From Cryptomeria japonica (lineage: Eukaryota; Streptophyta; Pinopsida; Cupressales; Cupressaceae): a stretch of 64,000 bases of DNA. The stretch is from assembly GCF_030272615.1 (NCBI RefSeq), contig NC_081405.1, forward strand, positions 568,103,095 to 568,167,094, in the 5' to 3' direction. Under the pieces are notes generated by a model that had not been told where the DNA came from, searched no databases, and was given only the letters and a program-made list of their open reading frames with translations. Position 1 is the first letter of the stretch; each line of letters begins with the position of its first letter. A program made the position numbers and the translations under genes. Below are positions 23,355-33,379 of this stretch, piece after piece.

Positions 23355-24224
23355 CTACATTTTCCTCTCTCATTTGGATAGAGACACACATGATGAAAAA
23401 GGCGTGGAAATTATACTCAAGCATTCAAGCATTCAAGCATTCCTTCAAGCAATTGATCATTTCAAGTCTCCATTCAAGGCTAAGTGTTGCGTTCAAGACA
23501 AGGATTCAACCATTGAAGAGGAGATCACATACAACATACTACAACAAACATACAACATCTATACCTTTGCACATAAGGATACAAACATCCTTAGAACAAG
23601 GTATTAGTACTTGTTTTACAGTCATTTACATTTACAGCACTTGCTCATTTCTTGGTTAATTCCAAAACCGGGGTTTGACCTAAAGGCAAACCCCTAATCC
23701 CTAACCCCCCAATCGTCTTCGCTTTTCTGTGTGTAGGTTGTAGGTACGCGGCTGAAATTGAAGATCTGGAATCCTTGTGCAGAGATGAACAGATCCCCCT
23801 TCGTTTCGCGGATTTTTCGGAGGACCGTGGCGCCGGGCGCCATCGTCCCGACAACTTTTGCTCAAATTTGCAGGATAGCGCCGTATCGACATTTTACTGC
23901 TAATTCCAGGTCTGCAGCTTCATACTATATCCCTAACTCAGTTTATAAGCGAATCTTTGTCACTTTCTATGCATGCTTAGCTTAATTCTTCTATGCACAT
24001 TCTTTACAAGAGAGGGTAGCCTTACTTTCTTAACCCTTGAAACACATTTAGCATCCAATCTTGCATTGTGTGGGATTGGATCTTGTGGGTTTCAACCCCT
24101 CTTTTGAATGTAAAGTCTCTCCCCTAAGTGAAAACCATCGAATCCAAGCGAACCTCCCTTCTCTCTCCTTGGAGTTGGAAGAAGGGAGAGCAACTAGGGT
24201 TCGATCGCGATTTTCTGCTTTACA

Positions 24225-25398
24225 TTTTGGTGAACCCGACGTGAACATCCTTTCTGATTTTTCATGCTTAGATCTGAAAAAATTGATTACATTTCCATGT
24301 TTGATCTTTTGCAAAATTTTAGAGGTGATTGCATTAAAACCCTAAAATTTCTTTTTAGTAATTGAACTTGCGAAATGTCTAAATGTTAATGCTTGTTTCA
24401 GATCTGCCCTTCTATTACAAATTATCAATTCATATCTATGCTTTAATTTTGAAAATTAAGTGGTTAAGTGTCAAAACCCTAATTTTTGAAACCCTCTTGA
24501 TTCAACCTTTGTCCGACAATTTCACTGATCAAAACATCTCCAAATCAGCTGTAACTTTGGATTCCGCAATAAAATCACAATATCTTTCATCCCTGAAAAT
24601 TTGGAAAAAAGTTGCGAGGACCGTGGCGCCGAGCGCCATCGTCCCCGACATTTTTTCCTAAATTTCGGGAGCTAGATCTTACTGTATTTTCCTGCTAAAA
24701 TCCAGAATTTTGGCTTATTTTATCAATTTTAACACCTTCAAAATTACAGTCAAAGTTGGTCTTGTGATTGCTTGGATTAAGGCTTCTAAACATTCAAAAA
24801 TCATTGAAATTGAAATTTTGTGTCAAAATTGTGTTCTTACTATCCTAAATCTGAAAAGTGTGTTTGCATTCATTCGAAATTTCAGTGCTTTATTCAAATT
24901 CTTGCAATTTGTGACTTTTGAAATTAAGTGCTTAATTACAACAACTTGGATTTCTGCTTTCAAAATTGAATTTTGCGTGAAATTGAGTCAACTTTTGAAT
25001 TTCAAAATTTGCATTGCTCTTGACATTCCCTCTAAAATCATAACATTCAAAATTTCAGTTTCCCTCTTTTTTTTTTCAAAATTCAAATATTTGCATTTTT
25101 CGACGATCTTGATAGGATTCAATTTTGAATTTGCAACTTTAATTTGGCCTATCTACAGATCGTAAAATCACTCAATTTTTTCAGATTAGCTTTAAAATCA
25201 TCATACCTTTCATCCCTGCAAATTTCGAAAAAAGTTGCAAGGACCGTGTTGCACTCCGAGCGCCACGGTCCCGGACATTTTTTCTGAAATTTCGGGAGAC
25301 TGTCGTGATTGCATTTAACAGCTTAAATCTAGAAGATTGGCTGATTTTACTGAAAATTGCTACCTCTAAATTCAAAATCTTCTCTCTCTTTCTAGTGC
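24225..25398 (+). other. E PBS and 1.2-kb leader with internal repeat
   Basis: TGGTGAACCCGACGTGAAC starts at 24228, four bases after the LTR end, where a PBS is expected; I cannot name the tRNA with confidence. The leader contains a direct repeat of about 140 bp (about 24580-24720 and 25190-25345), each copy centred on a GC-rich hairpin unit. No gene is recognised. Confidence 0.65.
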
Positions 25399-28300
25399 AT
25401 GAGTTTTACAACAATAAGCCCTACCTACACTATTCCCGTTAGACGAAGCCGTAGAATTAAGTCTTTCCAAGGTTTAACTACCAAGGAGATGGAACCTAAT
25501 TTGAATAGCCTTTTTAACGAGGACATGGGTAATTCCTCTAATCCTCCTAATGATGAAGAAGCTCTCCATGAGGTTTCTGTAGAACAACTTTCGAAATTGG
25601 ATAACCAATTTGACGATTTTCGACAATGGATGTCTCAAGAATACCCTGATAGTCAAGCTCTTCCTTTAATTGAGGGTCTAAAACGTATGCTTCAAAGTGA
25701 TAAGAATGGAATTGATATTTTGCGTGGTATTGCACACATTGTGAACTCGAATGTGATGCCTATGAAGAGTTGTGCCGAAACTCTAGGTTATACACAACCT
25801 CCTACTCAAGTCAATCATTCTATTCCTTTGATGACTTCTATTGCTAGCATACCTACTTTTACATCAAACATAATGGCTACTTCTACACAAGACATTCCTC
25901 CTGTGATCACCAATCATGGGGGCAACCCTTCTTCTTCAATTAACCCTCTTCCTTCATTTAATCCGACTTCTTCATACATTCCTTCAATGAGTGTTCCTAT
26001 TACATCTTCACAAATGAACATGACGCAAGGGGGCAATTCATTTAACCATTCTATTCCTCCTTGTAGTGTTCCTCCTATCCAATCATCCCCTATGATTGAC
26101 TATCATAGAGTCCCACCACCTTACTCTCTACCTTCTTTCAATAACATAACACCTCCATCTCAATCTAACACATCTAATATGAATTCTTCGACTGAAGCGA
26201 CCATTAACAATCTTGCACAAATTGTCTCCTCTTTACAGCAACAAATTGCCTCTATGAATCAATCTAAGTTTAGTGTGCCCACATTTGATGTTGCGAGCCC
26301 ACTTTCTCTTGACATTGTTCGAGCTATCCCTCCTAAACATGTTGAAATCCCGCATTTGGAGCTTTATAATGGTAAAGGTGATCCTCTAACACATGTTAAG
26401 ACTTTTCAAACAATATTAATTGATTTTGCTTATGACCAAAGGTTGCTTGCAAAACTGTTTACTAGAACATTAAGAGACAAAGCCCTACAATGGTATTGCT
26501 CGTTGCCTTCCTATTCTATTACTTCTTTCAAACAACTTGCAAATGCTTTCATTCAACAATTTCAAAACAATATAAGTCCTAAAGTTACTTTGATTGATTT
26601 AATGCATTGTAAACAAGGTGTTAAAGAAAAAGTGACTGATTTCATTGGTAGATATAAGCATTTGTATGCTCAAATTTCTTTTCCAGTACCTGACAATGAT
26701 ATTCAAAGAATCTTTATTTCTAATTTACAAAAAGATATTCGAGACAAACTTCTGTTTTCTGAGTTTACTTATTTCCAATAGTTGTGTGCCACTCTTCACA
26801 ATTATCAACTGACTGTGAGTCAAATGGAACAATCACATCCTATGGCTCCGAGTGATAAGGGTGATAGCAGTCAACAACCATTTGGGAAGTTTAAACCGAA
26901 CAGAGATTCCATCAAATTCAATGAAAACATCATCAACAACAATGTGAATGCAGCATCAGGTGTGCCTCCTATTTCTAAATTTTTCAAGAAAGAAAGAAAG
27001 TATACTCCTTTGAATGAATCATTGCATAGTATTATGAATAAATTATTGGAACAAAATGTGCTTACTCTTCCTCCTATAAGGCAAATTGATCCTGCAAAGA
27101 TTACTTCACCTTATTTTGATAACAAAGTCTTTTGTCAATTTCATCGTCAGCCTGGGCATGATACTGAAAAATGTTTTTCTTTAAAGGGTAAAATTCAAGA
27201 TTTGATTGATAATAATACTATTTCTGTTTCTGGAGTGAATGATAAAGGCAATACATCTGTAGCTCCTCCTAATCAAAATCTTCAGATTTTCACTGATCCA
27301 TTACCTTCTCATACCTCTAATGCGATTGAGACTAATGATTCCTCTTTTTCATCTGATGGTCTTGTGTCTATGGCTCCGAATGTGATTAACTTTGTAGAGC
27401 AGCAAGAAAACCCTAAAGAACCTTCCATCAAATTTGATTCCAGTGAAACCATTAGGGCACCTGATGGTCCTTTATACATAGTTGCAAAAGTCAAGAATAC
27501 ACCTTGCCGTGGAGTGCTTATTGATCCTTCATGCATGATTAATGTTATTACTGAAGAATTTCTTTTTACTTTGCAATTGAATCAAGTGATCTATGACAAA
27601 ACAGATGTGATTGTGAAACTATTTGATGCATTTTCTTCTCCTGCAATTGGTTCTATTACATTGCCTATTGAGGTCCATAACAAATCCCTTGATGTGAACT
27701 TTGCTATTATTCCATCGTCCGAACAATTTCGTGTGAAGCTTGGCTATCCTTGGCTATCTTCCATGAAAGCTATTGCTTCTCCTATCCACAAGTGTTTAAA
27801 ATTTCCCCATAATGGTGAAGTTGTTACTGTCAATCATAGTCTCTTTAAACCAGCTGAAAGAACCTCTAGCGTTCCTATTGATTACTTTTGGCCTAAACAA
27901 TTCCAATCTCTTCCTCCGCGCAGTGATCATCTTTTCAAATTTTATGAAAAGTGGAAAACAGATATGATCCTATCTCTAAGTGAACCTAGAACACCTAAGC
28001 TTGATATTCCTATCATTCTTGAGAAGGAAGTTCTTCCTTTGAAAGATAAAACTAATGTCTTTCCTCAAGAAGATTCCCAACCCATCCCTATGGATGTAAC
28101 TATGTCTATGCCTAATAAACCTCCTAAAAGTAGACCTATCCCTCCTCGTCATGATGGACTTGGTCTCCTTCCTAAACCAAAAATTCCTCCTTTATATGGA
28201 GCAGTTCCTCCTCCGTCCTTTTATAGAGAGAAGAGACCTTCTTCTTCTCCTATTATCCAGCCTAAGAGACCACAACCTAAACACCCAAGTGATAGGGATG

Positions 28301-28827
28301 AGAACATTCCTCCTCCTCAATCTTCTTCACTTCCTACTAAGACTAGACGAAATCGTTCTGCACGTGAATGCCGGTGAAAGCGTCGTCTTAGAGCTCAAAC
28401 TTTGCAATCCCCAAAAACACCTTCAACAAGCATTATTCCATTTTCTCCTCAGCCAGACATTGAGCCTAAATCTCCTAAACATAAGATGCATGATGGTCTT
28501 GATCCTGTGTGAGTTAAAGATCCTATTTTTATAAATCTTGATGATGATATAGATGAAAATGTTATTCATGATGAAAATGTTATTTCTCTTGCTTCTGATA
28601 GTGAATATGAACTTGTTGATATTGATAACCATTTATCTAATGAATTTTCTAAAGCACTTATCCTAGCTCCTAGACAAGAACACCGCGGCTTGGGATATGA
28701 ACATAGCCCTTGTTTGGATCTAGTGATAGCTCCATCTGCTGTGTTGGATGTTCTTCCTCTAGCATGTTCCCTGCCTTCCCGAAACATTGATCAGCAAGAT
28801 CGGGGGGAAGATGACGTGCTAGACTAG
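25399..28827 (+). pseudogene. gag: Element E Gag-protease polyprotein
   Basis: One frame runs from ATG 25399 to TAG 28825-28827 with three internal stops: TAG 26779-26781, TGA 28375-28377, TGA 28510-28512. Order: variable N-terminus rich in Pro/Ser/Asn; Gag core near 26340-26660 (LYNGKGDPLTHVKTFQTI, then DKALQWYCSLPSYSITSF); Cys/His motif FCQFHRQPGHDTEKCFSLKG near 27127; protease-like fold near 27500-27790 (VLIDPSCMINVITEEF, later FRVKLGYPWLSSM). The catalytic DSG/DGG is DPS here, so the protease is probably inactive. A Pro-rich tail follows. All three stops fit C-to-T changes in CAG or CGA codons. Confidence 0.85.
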
Positions 28828-29570
28828 TTACATTAGCATAGCAGATTCTCTCCTCCTCTCTTGTGTTACTTCTTCTATATGTTATTCTCATTCTTCTATT
28901 TCTTGTCCTTAGTGTTGTCTACTTGAGGACGATGCAAAGCATTGAGATCTCTCGATCTCTCTCATGTTGACTCAAAAGACACATGTGTTCCCTTCTTCTA
29001 GGTGTCCTTCCTTGATTGGGGAATGAAGAACAATTATGCATACATACATATGATATATATACATGAATTATCATACAGCATACTGACCCCAAGGAAAGTG
29101 AAGTCACCTTGTGCTTTGTGTTTTGTGTCTATTATCCTTGGGTTTATCTCACACTTGGGGGCTAAATCCTTGTGATAACGTGCTCCTTTCCTTTCTCATT
29201 CTTATATGTATCACTACATTAAAACAATCACCCCCGGTGAGGCGTGTGCGATCGCTTTAACGTAGGGGGGCATACATCCCGTTCATATCTTTTCAAGATA
29301 CTTGAGAATTTCTTGACAAATTTAACCTTGCCTTGAAAATTTTTGATATCTTTCTTGCATGACTCATAGTGAGGGAACCTTACTACTGACAGTCATGGTT
29401 CTCCCTCGTGATCTTCCCTTTTGCTTTGTCAATCGAAGTCGTAAGATCCTTAGTCCACTGGGGGCTTGGTGTATCTTGCCTCCTTGACGTGGTGAAAGTC
29501 TTTCAATGTTGTTTCCTTGTACTTTACTGGAAGTATGAGCATACATACTCTCGCTAAAGTGGGGGCTAAA
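28828..29570 (+). other. E 3' untranslated region and PPT
   Basis: About 740 bp with no domain-bearing ORF. The purine-rich AAAGTGGGGGCTAAA (about 29556-29570) directly precedes the 3' LTR and is the likely PPT. Confidence 0.7.
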
Positions 29571-30774
29571 TGTAGCGTCCTAAAATTGCGCCACTTGCAA
29601 TTTCGACAGCATTTCGGTCTTCACAATGGCGACGCAACACACAACCTGAATGGAGACCCCGAAACCTGATTACGACACTGAAAACTGCATTTTTCAAGCA
29701 CCTTGGCCTGAACCTCCTTGCACCCTGCTATCCCAAGAGGTCCTTCAGGACCAGGGTGCCCAGCGCCCTGGTCCCTGGGTCCTATTTTGGGCCCGGTCTC
29801 TTTTGGACTTCGGGTCTTTATGTTTGCAAATTGGAAATTAACTTTCCTGGTCAGCCTAAGGTCGGGAAAATCAGTCTATCAGCCCTAATTGACAAGTATA
29901 TAAACTACATTTTCCTCTCTCATTTGGATAGAGACACACATGATGAAAAAGGCGTGGAAATTATACTCAAGCATTCAAGCATTCAAGCATTCCTTCAAGC
30001 AATTGATCATTTCAAGTCTCCATTCAAGGCTAAGTGTTGCATTCAAGACAAGGATTCAACCATTGAAGAGGAGATCACATACAACATACTACAACAAACA
30101 TACAACATCTATACCTTTGCACATAAGGATACAAACATCCTTAGAACAAGGTATTAGTACTTGTTTTACAGTCATTTACATTTACAGCACTTGCTCATTT
30201 CTTGGTTAATTTCAAAACCGGGGTTTGACCTAAAGGCAAACCCCTAATCCCTAACCCCCCAATCGTCTTCGCTTTTCTATGTGTAGGTTACAGGTACGCG
30301 GCTGAAATTGAAGATCTGGAATCCTTGTGCAGAGACGAACAGATCCCCCTTCGTTTCGCGGATTTTTCGGAGGACCGTGGCGCCGGGCGCCATCGTCCCG
30401 ACAACTTTTGCTCAAATTTGCAGGACAGCGCCGTATTGACATTTTACTGCTAATTCCAGGTCCGCAGCTTCATACTATATCCCTAACTCAGTTTATAAGT
30501 GAATCTTTGTCACTTTCTATGCATGCTTAGCTTAATTCTTCTATGCACATTCTTTACAAGAGAGGGTAGCCTTGCTTTCTTAACCCTTGAAACACATTTA
30601 GCATCCAATCTTGCATTGTGTGGGATTGGATCTTGTGGGTTTCAACCCCTCTTTTGAATGTAAAGTCTCTCCCCTAAGTGAAAACCATCGAATCCTAGCA
30701 AACCTCCCTTCTCTCTCCTTGGAGTTGGAAGAGGGGAGAGCAACTAGGGTTCGATCGCGATTTTCCGCTTTACA
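29571..30774 (+). repeat. E 3' LTR
   Basis: This 1204-bp LTR is nearly identical by eye to 22965-24224 except for two missing GC-rich hairpin units near 29748-29782. It is followed by the TSD GTATT. The high similarity implies a recent insertion relative to C. Confidence 0.93.
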
Positions 30775-30838
30775 GTATTTATGTTGTTTAAAAAAAAAAA
30801 TTGTTGCTCCGTTTTTGCCCAAAAGTTTGGGCATGACA

Positions 30839-33226
30839 GTAGACTTCAGTAGCTTGAATATATCATCTTTGAAAGATAACTACCCATTACCAAATATGGA
30901 TATCATGTTGCAAAAGGTAATTGGATGTGAACTATTATCTATGATGGATGGATTCTCAAGTTACAACCAAGTAAAAGTCAGGGAGGCTGAACAATACAAG
31001 ACAACCTTTACAACACCATGGGATACGTATGTGTATGCAAGGATGCCATCTGGCCTAACTAATGTTGTAGCAACTTTCCAAAGAGACATGATAATGGTGG
31101 CATATCAGGATGATCTAACTGCTTATTCAAAAAGGGCTGAAGACCACTGCAATCCCCTTGAAAAGATATTCAAAAGGGCTTTAGAATATGGGATCTCTCT
31201 TAATCCAAAGAAATGTCATTTTGGAGTTAAGGAAGGAAAGCTCCTAGGACACATAGTATCCAAGGAGGGAGTAAAAATTGATCCTGGAAGAGTGGCTGCA
31301 ATCAATGAAGTCCCCATTCCAAAAACTATTAAAGCCATTCAGTCATTCTTGGGACAAATCAACTTTGTGAAGAGATTTATCCTAAACTTTGTAGACATTG
31401 TAAAGCCTATAGTGTAGATGTTGAAGAAGGGAGCCAAGATAGATTGAGATGTAGAAGCATTGGATTCCTTTGTAATAATCAAAAGAGCAATATCTGAGGC
31501 ACCAGTACTAATATCACCAAATTTTAGCAAACCATTTTTTATCTTCTCTTTTGCCTCTTGTCACACGGTAGCAGCAGTATTACTATAGAAGAACCAAAAT
31601 GATTGTGAGCAACCCATTACATACTTCAGCAAATCGTTGAGCCCATTTGAGATCAAATATGATATAAATGAGAAATAGGCCTATTCTCTGGTAAGAGTGG
31701 TAAAACACTTTAGACCATACCTGGTAGGGGCAGAGACCACAACTTATGTTCCTAATGCAGCAGTGAAAGATATTTTCAGACAAACAGAAGTAATAGGAAA
31801 AAGGTACAAATGGATCAATCAAATCCAGGAGTTTAACATTGAGCTCAAGATTTCACAAGTCATCAAGGGTCAGGGATTAGATAAACTCATGGGAGGAGCA
31901 GATTTTGAAGGATTTCAAGTAAATGAAGTGGGGCTTGAGGAAGCCAGTTTCAGTATCGAGCACATAGTATGGTACACAGATGTTGTGTATTATCTTAATC
32001 ATATTAAGTGTCCAGACAATATGACTGATAATCAAAAGAGGACCTTGAAGTTGAAACCATTAAACTATGTGATCATTAATGGTGACTTTTATTGGAAAAA
32101 TAAAGATGGAATATTACTACTGTGTTTAGATGAATGTCAGGCAGACAAAATCTTGCAAGAAATGCATGGTGGAGTGTGTGGTGGTGATTTTTCTTCCAGG
32201 ACTACAGCTCACAAGATATTAAGGGTGGGGTATTATTGGCCACATGTGTTTAATGATTCCTATCAGTATGTTAGAAAGTGTGAAGCATGGAAAAAATTCT
32301 CAGGAAAAATGAAATACCAAGGAGCACTCCCATTAAGACCAATACAAGTTGAAGAACCATTTCAACAATGGGGATTGGATTTCATAGGGGAAATATGTGA
32401 TAAATCTAGTGGAGGACATAGATGGATCTTCGTAGCCACTGACTATCTAACTAAATGGGTGGAAGCAATCCCTACCAAACAAGCTACTAGTAAAGTGGTG
32501 ATCAAATTCTTGATGGAAAATATCATTGTCTGATTTGGTGTCCTTGCAAGAATCATCATAGACAATGGTATGTGTTTTAGATCTGAAGAATTCAACACCT
32601 TTTGTGGAGAATATGGCATCAATATATCTCACTCATCTCCCTATAATCCTTAAGGTAATGGACAGGCTGAGTCTAGTAATAAAAATATTCTCAAGATTAT
32701 TAAGAGGGTGTTAGGACAGAATAAGAAAGCATGGGATACTAAATTGAATCTAGCAATCTGGGCAGATAGGATAATAGTAAAGAAGTCTATAGGAAGATCT
32801 CCATTTGAGTTAGTTAATGGCAAGAAAGAGAGACTTCCTCTGGATAACCTCTTGCTTGTTCACAAATTCATAGTACAGGAAGAGATTGATATCATTGATC
32901 CTATGCAAGAAAGGCTTGTGTTGTTAATAGAGTTGGATGAAATCATGATAGAGGCCCAGAAACAAAACATTAAATTACATAATCAAATGAAGAGATTGTA
33001 TGACAAGAGAACAACAAATAGAAAATTTGAGATAGGTGATTGGGTTTTGATGTAGGATGCAAGAAATCAGGAGAAATGAAAGCATTGGAAGTTTGAGGCT
33101 CTTTGGCTAGGACCATATATAATCCTAGAGAAGGTAGGAGAAGACTCATATTTTATACAAAGTGCAATAGGAGAGAGTCAAGATTTGTCAGTACATGGAC
33201 AATTCCTGAAGAAATTTTTCTCTTGA
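30839..33226 (+). pseudogene. pol: Element C RT core, RNase H and integrase
   Basis: One frame continues the RT cut at 18774. RT: LSMMDGFSSYNQVKV, then FQRDMIMVAYQDDLTAYSK, where about ten residues usual between FQRAM and the catalytic motif are missing and the motif reads YQDD. Ordinary RNase H follows (about 31490-31850: FIFSFASCHTVAAVLL, HFRPYLVG). Integrase: zinc finger from HGGVCGG to VRKCEAWKKF, with the second Cys replaced by Trp; catalytic core WGLDFIGEI, IIIDNGMCF and GNGQAESSNK keeps Asp, Asp and Glu. It ends VHGQFLKKFFS at 33226. Eight in-frame stops (31415, 31445, 31586, 31676, 32531, 32651, 33053 and 33077, approximate) kill it. Confidence 0.85.
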
Positions 33227-33379
33227 AGCAATATAATTCCATGTATAGTAGAGTAGGATTACTTTCTCATTGTATATGCCGCGAATTCCCATTAGTATGT
33301 TCTTATTAACCAAAGACTCTAGATTCTTGAAGGCATCCATAGTATACCTCCATCCCCAATTAGAGTCATTGTTAAGCAT
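33227..33379 (+). other. C 3' internal region
   Basis: About 150 bp between the end of pol and the 3' LTR. I see no clear polypurine tract just before 33380, which leaves that LTR boundary slightly uncertain. Confidence 0.5.

Larger units (their letters stand above)
22965..24224 (+). repeat. E 5' LTR
   Basis: This 1260-bp LTR carries three GC-rich hairpin units (23136-23232), a TATA box TATATAAA at 23347-23354 and another hairpin unit at 23822-23849. It is longer than the 3' LTR mainly because of the extra hairpin units. Confidence 0.92.
22965..30774 (+). mobile_element. Element E: non-autonomous Tat-like element (gag-protease only)
   Basis: LTRs are 22965-24224 and 29571-30774, both starting TGTAGCGTCC and ending GCTTTACA. 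The TSD GTATT is perfect (22960-22964 and 30775-30779). The internal 5.3 kb contain a long leader, one gag-protease frame (25399-28827) and a PPT. No RT, RNase H or integrase motif is seen. It is inserted in D and must have moved with enzymes supplied by another element. Confidence 0.92.
18775..30838. mobile_element. Element D: probable solo LTR of about 4.2 kb, interrupted by E
   Basis: D starts TGTGAGGCCC and ends GGGCATGACA, imperfect inverted ends. A perfect 5-bp TSD GTAGA lies at 18770-18774 and 30839-30843. Removing E leaves 18775-22964 plus 30780-30838. I find no PBS, PPT, Gag or Pol sequence and no repeat of its start or end inside, so a solo LTR of a large gypsy element fits best. 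A noncoding non-autonomous element is the alternative. It disrupts the RT of C. Confidence 0.75.

Noticed and set aside
23044-23607. 187-codon ORF in the E 5' LTR
   Set aside because: The 3' LTR copy is broken up differently because of the hairpin unit indel, composition follows the GC-rich repeats, and there is no domain.
30611-30838. An apparent extended N-terminus of the C reverse transcriptase
   Set aside because: This part lies in the E 3' LTR and the D end; the RT coding sequence only resumes at the TSD, 30839.
33188-33379. Minus-strand 63-codon ORF at the C 3' end, as a possible Tat antisense gene
   Set aside because: It overlaps the end of pol, is short and has no domain; I cannot separate it from chance.
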